This document shows positions 1-10,437 of a DNA stretch of 64,000 bases, in pieces. Each line of letters starts with the position of its first letter. Position 1 is the stretch's first letter. A model generated the notes under the pieces. It made no database searches. It saw only the letters and a program-made list of their open reading frames with translations, and was not told the origin of the DNA. The translations under genes and the position numbers were made by a program. The stretch comes from Phytophthora colocasiae (Eukaryota; Oomycota; Peronosporomycetes; Peronosporales; Peronosporaceae). The stretch is taken from NCBI GenBank assembly GCA_018806915.1, contig JAGKQI010000027.1, forward strand, positions 1 to 64,000, given 5' to 3'.

Positions 1-214
1 AACGTCTGCCAACTCAAAATATCTGGTCATTTCATCTGGACACGGTTCATGCATGACGAGAGGCTATTGACCGGATACGTTTTATCAGCAGTGAGGATTC
101 ATTACGACATGCTGTATCCACGGTGTATGATGTAGCACAGGATAGTACACAGCCCGGACTGTTTTGACTACATCGTCGCGGCGCGTTACTTCTTCCACCA
201 TCGATGTCACTAGC

Positions 215-256
215 TGTAGCTGTCTGTAGCTGTCTGTAGCTGCCTGTAGCTGTAGC
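215..256 (+). repeat. Short tandem repeat, decamer TGTCTGTAGC
   Basis: Four imperfect copies of a 10-base unit (TGTCTGTAGC or TGCCTGTAGC) stand directly before the first ATG of bZIP copy 1 at 259. The matching place in the other arm (about 8776-8835) keeps only scattered CTACAG words, so the array has changed since the arms separated. It lies where a 5' UTR or core promoter would be. Confidence 0.7.
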
Positions 257-258
257 AA

Positions 259-1348
259 ATGGCCCGACCGGAGGATGAGCTGTTACTGGACGATTTCCTG
301 TTCCAGGAGACGGACACCTTCGCGCTTCCATTGCTGGACTTTTGACCCGGATGGCGCACCGCTGACACGCATCTGCAACAGACACAGCTCCTGCCTTTTC
401 CTTCGATGGACAGCGACGTCGACCATAGCAGAAGCAACAGCCAACAACCACCAAGTCCCGTGAGTACTGACGGCGGTAACACAGATGCTGAGGTGTCCAC
501 GCCCCCACCAGCTTTCGTACAACCAGCGAGTCGGCGGTTTGCTCTCTTCAGAAATGGACGCAGGGTCTCGTCACCTGCCGCCAGAATGCCGCTGCTGAGC
601 TCCTCCATGACAGCCCATTCACGCCTCCTGCCCAGCGACCAGAAGCTATTGAGTGTCTACATGTAGAACCAGCAGCAGCAACAACCACAGCAATAGCCAG
701 ACACCAATACGACTGCATCTTCACTACGGCCAGACCGACGCAGCTCAGTAAGATGCTGCCAACGCCAGCACCCACAGCGTTTCCGGGTGCGCTGCCATAC
801 GCCATGCCTGTGGCCTATTTGCGCCGGTACTCAACGCCAACCAGAAGAGGCCGCTGCTACGCAGGTTTTACCTGGAACGAGCTCTCCGTCGTCTTGTAAC
901 TATGCAACCACCGACGTCTGTGCTTCTCCTGCTCCTGCTGCTTCCACCGACAATGACCCGAACGCCAAAAAGTCCAAGCGCGAGATCCGCCAGATGAAGA
1001 ACCGCGAGAGCGCCAACAAGAGCCGTTTGCGTCGCAAAGCGCAGCTCTCAATGCTGACGACCGAGGTGTCGGAGCTCAAGAAGAAGGAGCAGGAGCTGCA
1101 GACCATCATCGCCGGCCTGCGAGCGGAGAACAAGTCGCTGCTGGACCAAGAACAGACGTTCCTGCGCTCGCTGGTGACGAAGCTTCAAGCAGGAGCCACT
1201 GTCGTCTTCGAGCAGCCACCAGATGATCGCTGCGTTCGCGCTCGTTGCCTCCGCCGGTGGAGCAGAGCTGCGTGGCTCTGAATATGCTGGAGAGCGGCCA
1301 GAAGATGGAAGTGGACGACGAGCCACAGACTGCAGAGGTGGACTTGTA
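259..1348 (+). CDS. bZIP transcription factor, copy 1 (frameshifted upstream of the bZIP)
   Basis: Likely a nuclear DNA-binding regulator. The basic region is clear at about 965-1045 (KREIRQMKNRESANKSRLRR) and is followed by a leucine-zipper-like coiled coil with heptad L/I residues to about 1175. The DNA-contact pattern N-x3-A-x2-S-R is present (NRESANKSR). The first ATG at 259 opens an acidic start (MARPEDELLLDDF) seen in both repeat copies. It runs into a stop at about 343, and the frame changes again before the bZIP block, whose local frame is open from 787. After the zipper a frame ending in EPQTAEVDL stops at 1348. The order acidic N-terminus, bZIP, short tail is typical of oomycete bZIPs. 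No intron was needed to explain it. The breaks are 1-2 nt and could be sequence errors or real decay. Confidence 0.7.
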
Positions 1349-2110
1349 GCCATGCGCGCGGCCTACCTGGCAAGCGGCGGTGCCGTGACATCCACGCGTA
1401 GTCGACGGCGAGTCTGGCGGTGTGTGCGTCGGTGTTCCAGGATCACGATTTTCGCTGACTACGACGGCGGTGCGGTGGACTCCGGCAACATCCGCAGTGT
1501 AGGTCGTGCGTACTGCACGAGGCGCAGACGGCGTGCGGCATGGAGACAGGTGCTCGTCTGGAAGCGTCGACGTCTGTGGTGGGATTCTTGGCGGTGACGG
1601 CACCTGTGAGGTCGTGGTGGCAGTTTCGTGTCGTCTTCGGAGCTGGTGTTCCGGTGTGCTTGCTGAACATGCCTATCCTTCGTTGCCATCGTGGTGCTGT
1701 ATCAGCTGTGGCAGTCACACTCGGAGGGTGAGTGGTCACATGGAAGTGTCCGATGTCGTTGAAGTCTGAGCGTCTTGATGCTCGGCGTCATGTACAATTA
1801 TTATCACCCAGTTCTACTTCACGGGACGAAAAGAAGCGGATCGGAGAACAGGGCCGCTTGATGCCCGACTTCGAGAGAAGGTTGTCAATGCCAGGAGAAC
1901 GTATTAACTTCATTGTTGCTAAAGTATTTATGCATAATAATAAAATGTTCACGCTGGGTTTGAAGTACCGACTCGCTCATGCCAGGTGCACCATCATCAA
2001 AAGTCAAGCGCCCGGGACAGACTGATAAATACTCATTGATTGTTCCTTTGGACCTACGACTCTAGGGGCTTGCTCTGGGCCATACCTAAAACTGACTGCT
2101 TCTCCCACGA

Positions 2111-4867
2111 CTAACATGCTCCTCCGACGACGAGGAAGGGAACTTGAAACGGGTGATTCATTACGCCCTGCTTCCTGTAGAAGCTTGTACTAGTGCGGTC
2201 GAAGCTGGACCGTATTTCGATTGGATCAGTTTTGCATGAGTCACCCTCGACGTCGCACCTTTCGGTCAGGAGGTTACCTGACAGTTCCAACACCTTGGAC
2301 TCCACAACTGAACTGGTCCCGTTCGAACAGAAGCCTGACTGCCGCCCTCCCGTCGCTCGACTCGTGAATTAGGTGGAGATGCACTCCTGGAAAAAGTTCT
2401 AACGGGTTGCAAGGCGCACCACGAGAACGTGAGGTAGTCGTCCCGATCACACTCTTCGTTGAGGAAGTCTGCCAAAGCATTGTGTCTGCGTGAATTCGCG
2501 CAGGAACCGTCGGTTCGCTGGCACTGCGTTACACAGAAGGAGCTGTAGTCGAACTGCACGAACTAGAGCGAGCGCTGAAGAACGACGATCGCAATCAGGC
2601 CATACTCTTCTGGCGTCGGAAAGTGCATGTTGTGGGCCCAACGTACCCATCGTGCCCGAGTCTTGGTGGTGAACGTCAATGTATCGGCGATAGTCAGCGA
2701 AAATACTACTGAACATTGCGGCTTCAAGGCCCCACGCAGCGTGTCCACCCACGGAAGCAACTGGTTTTCGTGCGCATTGTTTGCCAGGGCCGAAACCAGG
2801 GACAACGCCTGCAGTCGTTCTGCGAAATAGCCGAGCATTCTCGTAAGGGAGCGTCGCATTCAGGAACCGTAGGCGGATCGGACGGTTTGCACGACGTACA
2901 AAGTCGATCGTTTCTTCGAACGTCAGATCCAATGTGGACTGACCATTGATCCCAATCAGAAAACTCCCTGCGGATATTAGTCCGGAGCGCTCTGCCGGTC
3001 CTGCTAGTCCATTGCGAAGCCGTGGAAGAGCCTTCACAACTGCAGATCCCCCCAACTGCTGCTCTGGATTGAACTTACTGGCTGCCAAAAGACGAAGATG
3101 CGTAGACTCGAAGGTGATTCCAAGCTTCACATACACAAATGTTAGTTGAGAGCTAACGTGATAAGCACAACCAACAGATCGAATACATACCGGTCCTTCA
3201 TCAAAAACGTCAGCTCAACTTCATTAACTGTCTTGAATTCCTGGTGGGGAAATTCTGGAGTAGTAGGACGAGTATCTCCAATCGGCCTCGGAACGATGTC
3301 CTCAAGCGACTCAAGAAGAGCCGGTCACTTCTACGGACGGTAATCGAGGTAAAACAAAATCGACAGGATAGTCATCGACTCGCGAGTACTGATAGGAGAA
3401 TACGACTTTGCTCCTTGTCCAAATGTACTGACGGTAACAGTGAGGCAAACATCTCAGCTCCGATCCGAGTGGGCTAAAAAAGAGCTGGTATGTAGGCCAA
3501 TAAAGTAGGGTACAGGTGCCTAGGAACAAAAGAAACCGTTAGCATCAAACAGTCACGCAATTCTACAGGTTTCCTTCGCACCTGCAAATATTCAATCAGC
3601 TTCACTGGCTTAGGAACGGGGATGAAAACATGTTTCCAACTGAACGGAAACAGTAAAGCACAAAGTGCCTCACCAAATTGGAGTCAGTAAACCTTGGTGC
3701 TAGAACTCATTCGAAGCATTAATAACGAGGTTAATCCAAACAAAAGAAACACAGCGTCGTACATTAGAGTGAATCCTTTGCACACGCTGTTCAAGAAGTA
3801 AAGCAGTTGACGATGTATAGATGATCTTGTGGTGAGACTCAAAACACTGAAACAGCATCTGAAAGCAGTAGTCGTCTAGATGCGCAGCGCTTCGCTCGTT
3901 ACAAGTGGTAAGCTAAAGAAATGCCAGTCCATGTATTTTGAATGCTCGAAGACTCTGCCTGGAAGTGGTTGGCTTGTGTTCCTGGATAAGCTGATCGACG
4001 AAACGGTTGGGCATGTAGTGTTCCTCATTGTCGTCATCTTTTCTCCAGTCAGACGTTGTGAATCCTCTGTTGCTGCTGAAATTCTGTTTCTCCTCGATTC
4101 CCGGTAACGTAAGGGCTGGGCGTGTCGAGGTGAGAGGGAACCAGCTGCAGTCCTCAGAGGCGGCGTAAGCGATCTTGGTTTGCGCCGAGTGAACCTTCCG
4201 TCTTTAAATACCGACTTCGATACATCCAGCTGATAAGTAAGTGAGTCGTTAGTACAAATATCTCCATCCTATCATCACAGTACAGTAGAAGTACCTGACA
4301 ATCTCCTTGAAGAGAGAGAAGAGATGGGTGATGAGAGATTAAACAGAGTACTCGAGGTCTCCAGTCCGGAAGCTGCAGCGACACAAAGCATATCATTAGG
4401 CTGGACATTAATGCTCCCACCCAGTGAAGCAACACACCAGTAGTTGTGTATTTCTCGAAGAAGTGTAATGCGAACCCATAGGCATGGTCCCCATCTCCCC
4501 CCGTCAATATAAAGGAGAAGAAGGTAGAGTTTGCGTTCGTAAACCGACGGATTGAAAAAGAACGCCTTACTCTCCGGGATGCAGAACTAGTAAAAACAAT
4601 AGAATATTACAAACCACCTCATTCCCACAACTCCTATCTGTAAACGTACATAAGGCACACCGTCAGGCAGAGCGGAAGTCTGGATGGTCTCTCAGAAGGG
4701 ATCCTAGTCACAATTTTCCGCCCAAAGTCCTCGCTCTGGCTGTTGCCCTGCGAGGATCAAGCACCATAAGTAAGTCACAGCACTACAGACACAATATAGC
4801 TTCCTAATAGTCATTTACCTGTTGGCTCTGCAGCCACCTCCACAAAATAATCCACTAGTCGCACCAT
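2111..4867 (-). CDS. DENN-domain protein with a PDZ domain (frameshifted, many introns)
   Basis: Probable Rab guanine-nucleotide exchange factor. From the ATG at 4867, uDENN signatures follow: a segment ending ALPDGVPY, then FCIPES, then LTGGDGDHAYGFALHFFEK (about 4520-4440). The core DENN has ALLFPFSWKHVFIPV and EYLQ joined across a 62-nt intron (3520-3581) to APVPYFIGLH, then DDYPVDFVLPRLP near 3350. A second clean intron (3125-3190, GTATGT...CTAAC...AG) precedes a PDZ domain (about 3124-2880) with the GLISAGSFLIGINGQS loop. A helical C-terminal part with several frame changes ends at the stop in 2111-2113 after FLVVGGAC. At least four 1-nt breaks lie in conserved blocks. It is divergently paired with the transporter starting at 5153. 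DENN assignment is firm and PDZ is good. Exact exons are uncertain, and it may be a pseudogene. Confidence 0.7.
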
Positions 4868-5152
4868 GACGGTCAATGAAGCTCCTTCCTGTGCTTTTTT
4901 GGTTGATACGGAAACATCTTTTGACTCTGCATTGGAGTATACTCCTGATATTCGCACTTCCTACTATATAAAACCCATGGAGATTTTTTTTCATTTTAGT
5001 GTGCAGCACATCACTGAAAACCTGAGGTCAATCTGGCGACGACATTAGCGTCACCTGCAACACCATTCGAGCTCTTTACGGGTCTTGGGACGTCTGTGGC
5101 CATGTTGGGCTCTTTACGCGCTCTTGCGTAACGGCACGGCCAATGGTGAGTC
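4868..5152. promoter_or_regulatory. Divergent promoter between the DENN gene and the SLC30A9-like gene
   Basis: The 285 bases between the two start codons must serve both genes. An AT-rich stretch with TATATAAA lies at about 4971-4978. The part nearer the transporter has another ATG (5103) whose short frame ends quickly. I see no other clear element. Confidence 0.5.
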
Positions 5153-6771
5153 ATGCCCAGGAGGTTACTGCGAGGAATCTCGCTTTGTGCCTCTCTGAGA
5201 CGCTCTCGCCACTGCCGAGTTTTACCGCCATTCCGCAATCGCCAGTCGCTCTTCCCCGCGACGCAGCCACCATCATTCCGATGGCTGTCGTCAGTGTGCC
5301 CTATAACCGACAACGCAGCAAAAAGAAAAAGTGCTGGAGAAAGTCACAATACCAGTAGGAAAGAAGAAGGACGAAGAAGACGGAGCGGAACCTTTCCTGA
5401 CGAAGATCGTAGAACCGACGTACCCCATGCCGAAGCCACGAACAGACATCTTAATAAGGCTCATTTCCCAGGGAAAAGTATATCTGCTCCACATCGCGCT
5501 GATGTGGTGTTTTACGAGCTATGGCAGGCAAACACAGCCATCACGACGCGCTCAAAGTATTGGCCTGGCTTTAAGACTGGCTCCAGTGCCCCATGCTCTC
5601 GGAGGCGATCCATTCGCTCGTAGACACTGGTAATCAGGCCATTCTCATCCGTAGGCCTTAAAGCAGGTATCAGGTGTACCAGGACAAAAAGCACCAGTAC
5701 GGATACGCGGACGCTGCATGCGTACTTTTGGTCACTCATTTCGGCACTGGGAATCTTCTTCTGGCTGAGGGCTCTGGGGTGACTTCTTTTTCCATGGAAT
5801 CCAATCCATTATTGGAGCCTCCGAAAGAGCTTATTTTGTCGTGGGAGGTCTGGTGTGTGCTCGCAGCCTCTGTTCAGCATTGACGGTTGGGTGTTGAAGC
5901 GGTCAGTGCAGGACTTTACTAGCCTCCGAAGCCCAAGAACATGTCGTTTTATCAACATGTGAAGCGTACCAAGGACCCATTTATGAGTGGCTGTATTTGT
6001 TGCTGGAGTGACATGTCGGCCTGCACGGGTGTTAAGACATGGCTGCCATGTGTGGCATCGGAGCTGGGGCCACATTACAGGCAACCCGTTGTGGGATAGT
6101 CTCGCAAGTATTTCATTGGTGTTCTTCTAGGCGGCGTCGCTGTGTCGCTCATCCGCCTTAATCAGAAGTCTTCTTCTACTGGGTCAGTCATGGTGGAGCC
6201 CGAAATCGAGAAGGGTATTCGTGAGCTGCTGCTAGCGCGCCCGTCCATTGACAACGTGTACGCTGTTCAGTCACCAGTGGGTTGGTCCGTCGACATTCAG
6301 CGCTACAAGGTACTGGAATCGATAGTAACGTCAGAACTACTTGTGCTCCTAAAGCGATACGATCCTGACACTCCGCGCTGGCTATGTGCCATGTGCGAGG
6401 CTGAGGTCGATTTTGATGGCACGTATCTGGCGGCGAAACTGCACCGAATGTACGCGCCGTGATCCAATTCCTGTGTACACGTTCAAGACACTGATGATGC
6501 TTTACGTGGTTTTCCTGATAGGTACAAGCCAGTTTTCTTGGAGACAAAAGATTTAGAGAACGACTTACCTCTCATTCTTGCGTGGTACGCTGAGGATGTA
6601 TGACTCGTTTGGTGAAGAAGAAGGAGGTGCAAGAGGGGTCAGAGGAGGTGATCCGAGGCATTTATCCTGGAGGCCGCCTTCCATTGAGCTACAGAGCCTG
6701 ATAGTAAAGAGTCCGGAGATGCGTGCTGTATTAAGCATGCAGACAAAGTCCTCCCGCACGAGCGAGCGTGA
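5153..6771 (+). CDS. SLC30A9: Cation-efflux (CDF) zinc transporter, SLC30A9/ZnT9-like, frameshifted
   Basis: A cation diffusion facilitator, likely mitochondrial. The ATG at 5153 begins an Arg/Ser-rich presequence (MPRRLLRGISLCASLRRSR). Family blocks then appear in order but in changing frames: GSSAPMLSEAIHSLVDTGNQA-like sequence near 5580-5640, DKKHQYGY near 5685, LEPPKELILSWEVWCVLAAS near 5815-5875, and NPLWDSLASIS near 6080. The C-terminal exon has EPEIEKGIRELLLARPSIDNVYAV. Two introns are clean: 6310-6399 and 6459-6521. They join YK to AEVDFDGTYLAAKLHRMYAP and then to YKPVFLETKDLENDLPLILAWYAEDV (a 26-residue block, in two parts here). The frame ends in EPDSKESG...HERA at 6771. At least five 1-2 nt breaks interrupt conserved blocks. 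The family call is firm; activity cannot be judged from this sequence. Confidence 0.75.
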
Positions 6772-7089
6772 AGCTATGACGCGTGCGTTGGCCCTCCTTG
6801 CACGGACATTAGAGCGCAAAGACCGAGCAGGAGAGTGATCGTCCTGCAACGTACCGGTACAAGTAAATAATTTCCTGAGTGGTTCTGCTTAGAAGCTGTT
6901 TTTGTTATCCGATGCCGGACTCCAATATGAGCTCTCAACGTCAAAGCAACATCCCAGGATGACATGTAGATACATTTAACACTTCAAGGCGGGAATTGAT
7001 TACGTGGAGAAATAAATTATGCAGATACAACGGACTGCACTACAGAACCGCATTCCGGGCGCTGCCCTCTTGCTATGAAGTTTGTCTCG
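6772..7089. other. Intergenic spacer between SLC30A9-like gene and right repeat arm
   Basis: About 320 bases with no convincing gene. It holds the 3' flank of the transporter and ordinary AT-rich sequence up to the point where similarity to the left arm begins. Confidence 0.5.
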
Positions 7090-9064
7090 AAGCCGGACAT
7101 CAAGCCCGTTTCCGATCACGCTTCTTTTCGCCCCGTGAAGTAGAACTGGGTGATAATAATTGTGTACATGACGCCGAGCATCAAGACGCTCAGAGACTTC
7201 AACGACATCGGACACTTCCAGGACCACTCACCCCTCCGGGGGAAGTGTGCAGCTGCCACAGCTGATACAGCACCACGATGGCAACGAAGGACAGCGCACG
7301 TTCAGCAGCACACCGAACACCAGCTCCGGAAGACGTGACACGAACTGCCACCACGACCTCCACAGCAATGACCGTCACCGTTAGAATCCCACCACAGACG
7401 TCGACGCGCTTCAGACGAGCACCGTTCCATGCCGCACGCCGTCTGCGCCTTCGTGCAGTACGCGACCTACACTGCCGGATGTTGCCGGAGTCCACCGCAC
7501 CGCCGTCGTAGTCAGCGAAAATCGTGATCCTGAACACCGACGCACACACCAGCCAGCAGACTCCGCCGTCGACAGCGCGGATGTCACGGCCCGCCGCTTG
7601 CCAGGCCGCGCCATGGCCAAGTCCACCTCTGCAGTCTGTGGCTCGTCGTCAAATACTTCCATCTTCCTGGCCGCTCTCCAGCATATTCAGAGCCACGCAG
7701 CTCTGCACCCACCGGCGGAGGCAACGACGGCTGAACGCAGCAGTCATCTGCGCTGCTCGAAGACGACGGTGGCTCCTGCTGAAGCTTCGTCACCAGCGAG
7801 CGCAGGAACGTGTTCTGGTCCAGCAGCGACTTGTTCTCCGCTCTGCAGGCCGGCGATGATGGTCTGCAGCTCCTGCTCCTTCTTCTTGAAGTCTCCGACA
7901 CCTCGGTCGTCAGCATTGAGAGCTGCGCTTTTGCGACGCAAACGGCTCTTGTTGGCGCTTCTCGCGGTTCTTCATCTGGCGGATCTCGGCGCTTGGACTT
8001 TTTTTGTGGCGTTCGGGTCAAATTTGTCGGTGGAAGCAGCAGCAGCAGGAGAAGCACAGACGTCGGTGGTTTGCTATACAAGACGACGGAGAGCTTCTGC
8101 TCCAGGTAAAACCTGCGGCAGCGGCCTCTTCTGGTTGGCGTTGAGTACCTGGCGGGAAATAGCCACAGGCATGGCGTGTAGCGTGGCAGCGCACCCGGAA
8201 AACGCTGTGGGTGCTGGCGATTGGCAGCATCTTACTGAGCTGCAAATCGGTCATGGCCGTAGTAGAAGATGCAGTCGTATTGGTGCTCTGTGGGCTATTG
8301 CTGCTGGTTGTTGCTGCTGCTGGTCTCTACATGCCGTAGACATCACAGCTTCTGGTCGCTGGGCAGAGGCGAATGGGCTGTCATGGAGGAGCTCAGCAGC
8401 GGCATTCTGGCGGCAGGTGACGAGATTCTGGCGTCCATTTCTGAAGAGCAAAACCGCCGATCTGCTGTTGTACGAAAGCTGGTGGGGCGTGGACACCTCA
8501 AGCCATCATGCTGTTACCGCCGTCAGTACTCACGGGACTTGGTGGTTGCTTGGCTTATTTAGCTTCTGCATAAGCGGTCGACGTCGCTGGTCCGCATCGA
8601 AGGAAAAGGCAGGAGCTGTGTCTGTTTGGGCAGATGCGTCTGGCTCATGGCCAGCCTAGAGGGGGTCAGCAGTGCGCGCCATCCGGTCAAAGTCCAGCAA
8701 TGGAAGCGCTGAAGGTGTCCGTCTCCCTGGAACAGGAAATCGTCCAGTAACAGCTCATCTCTCCGGTCGGGCCATTTGCTAGCGTAGCTACAGAGCAGCT
8801 ACAGACAGCCGTTACAGCAGACAGCTACAGCTAGTGACCTCGATGAAAGTGGAAGAAGTGGGAATGGAACACGCCTACGCGATTGTGATGTAAGTCAAAA
8901 CAGTCCGGGCTGTGTACTCATCACCTGTGCTACATCATACACCGTGGATACAGCATGTCGTAATAAATGATCACTGTTGATAAAATGTATTGGACAGTAG
9001 CCTCCTCGTCATGCATGAACCGTGTCCAGATGAAATGACCAGATATTTTGAGTTGGCAGACGTT
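7090..9064 (-). repeat. Right arm of the large inverted repeat
   Basis: Reverse complement of 1-1890. The outer end matches position 1 exactly (the word AACGTCTGCCAACTCAAAAT reads inward from 9064). The inner end is near 7090, beyond which the two arms share nothing. It carries bZIP copy 2 in the minus direction and its 3' flank. Confidence 0.85.
7600..8775 (-). pseudogene. bZIP transcription factor, copy 2 (several frameshifts through the bZIP)
   Basis: Second copy of the bZIP gene, reading from the ATG at 8775 (MARPER then shift). The basic region and zipper are recognisable in pieces (KAQLSMLTTEVSE, CRAENKSLLDQNTFLRSL, EPQTAEVDLAMA) but no frame covers basic region plus zipper. Relative to copy 1 it has extra and missing single bases in runs such as GAAG and CCGCC. 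If the sequence is right this copy cannot make a bZIP; if the breaks are errors, both copies may be functional. The 3' end is uncertain because the stop seen in copy 1 is altered here. Confidence 0.6.
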
Positions 9065-10437
9065 CATTGGACGAAATACAAAGTGCGTTAATTTCTGTCG
9101 TGTTCCGATCATTCTGTCGTGGTCTGTTCGCGCTGCATGGCAATTGTCGGTGTGAACTCCCGGCGCCACTCGCCTGACCAGCGTCTGTGATCCAACGATG
9201 GGACTGAGTGGGCGACTACTGATGCAGAACCTTCGCTCGAACACTGCCAGGTGTGGCGAAGTCATCGTGCAGCACCTGCCCTGCAGTACCACGTGCTTGC
9301 CGTCCAGCCAACTGGAGCTGAAGGTTCAGCCGAATGACCATCATTCTCTGCTTCAACTTCCAACTTCGGGACATGTTGAAGGTAACCAAGAGCGAAAGCG
9401 AGACGTACCGTTCCGAAGCAGATAAAGAACTGCGACCGGTTAGTGGAGTTCTGGTGCGCCACAGCCACTGCTCCCCACCTCCGATGCTGCATCACACGCT
9501 GCTCAGACGAAGAGCGAACGGTAGGAAGCCAGCCAGAAGACGAACCTTGTACAGGAAGCTCTGTCTCAGTAGTTACACAACGAAGTCGTAGTGCAGATAC
9601 AACAATGCACTGATGAAGACAGATATCTCATCACATAACGCCATGATGGCAGACGTACCTCGTCCTCGAGTACCGTCACCAGCGCAGCCACCCCACCCGC
9701 CCGTTCCCTGGATATCGTCAAGCGTTTGAGCTGGGCATGTTATGATTAAGATATTATATCTGCTCCAACTGTGGAATCTGCACACCGTGAACTGATGTCT
9801 CCCACCCCCTGCATCCATGGTAAAGCCAGGGGATCACTCCGGTGGAAGCGCGTGTTCTTGTACCACAACATTTTCACCTTCCCTTTGCCTCTCAAGCTCC
9901 GCACCTTCCGCAAAAGTAAGCCCGCACGTATTGTCAATGCAAAAGAAGGCGAGGTGTTACATTTTCAAAGTATAGACTCAACCTGTGCAGAGCAACCGGA
10001 AGTTGTCAGTCGTGACCGATAGGAGTTCCTCGTGGAAGAGCTGATGGGCAGACAGCAACAGGTGTAGAAATAGAAGTTTAAAGGCACGCTTACTCTAACG
10101 ATATTCACCATGTTGACTAGAATCTTAGCTTCACCTCGATGTGCGAGACGTCGCGGGGCTGATCCCACACACTCAAAGATCCAGATATACCAGCGGAGGT
10201 CCATGGACCTGGTCTCCCAGTGCTTTAAACTCTTCCCTTCGTTTTTGATGGGAGCATTCATTGCCATAACTGACGTTGAGAGATACGAGCACGAAACGAA
10301 ACGCTGCCCATGTCTATCGACTATTTTCAGCTCACTCGGAACTGGATGAAGGTCTAGAGATGATAGCACAAATACTTTAGAAAGCGGAAGAAGAGGGCTT
10401 CAATTTCCATCAAGCAAGTGCAAGTCAAGAAACAACC
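9065..10437. other. Interval between the inverted repeat and the coiled-coil gene; weak coding signal
   Basis: No recognisable gene. Moderate open frames exist on both strands. On the plus strand, 9334-9591 and 9771-10022 have protein-like composition. On the minus strand, 9965-10369 is open but lacks an ATG at its head. None has a domain I know and strand cannot be decided. A small plus-strand frame at 10110-10349 is listed separately. Confidence 0.4.
10110..10349 (+). CDS. Possible small mitochondrial-type protein, 79 aa
   Basis: Unrecognised. The ATG follows CACC, a fair start context. The product begins with an Arg-rich, acid-free stretch (MLTRILASPRCARRRG) resembling a mitochondrial presequence and has one hydrophobic segment (LFPSFLMGAFIAI) that could span a membrane. 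An equally long minus-strand frame overlaps it, so this may be a shadow. No domain and no paralogue in the window. Confidence 0.3.
   Translation: MLTRILASPRCARRRGADPTHSKIQIYQRRSMDLVSQCFKLFPSFLMGAFIAITDVERYEHETKRCPCLSTIFSSLGTG

Larger units (their letters stand above)
1..1890 (+). repeat. Left arm of a large inverted repeat (bZIP-bearing)
   Basis: The first bases of the window are the reverse complement of 9064 downwards, and matching continues with many small indels through the bZIP gene and its 3' flank to about 1890, where a block ending in CTTCGAGA gives way to unrelated sequence. The partner arm is 7090-9064. The spacer of about 5.2 kb holds two unrelated genes. Differences between arms are mostly 1-3 nt gains and losses, not substitutions. 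The outer end may lie beyond position 1. Confidence 0.85.

Noticed and set aside
219..256. Minisatellite shared by both arms
   Set aside because: The decamer array is not preserved in the right arm, so it is not a feature of the duplicated unit as it stands.
7598..8659. A 353-codon plus-strand open frame
   Set aside because: It is antisense to bZIP copy 2 (low-complexity Ser/Ala/Cys text made by reading CTG/CAG-rich coding DNA backwards).
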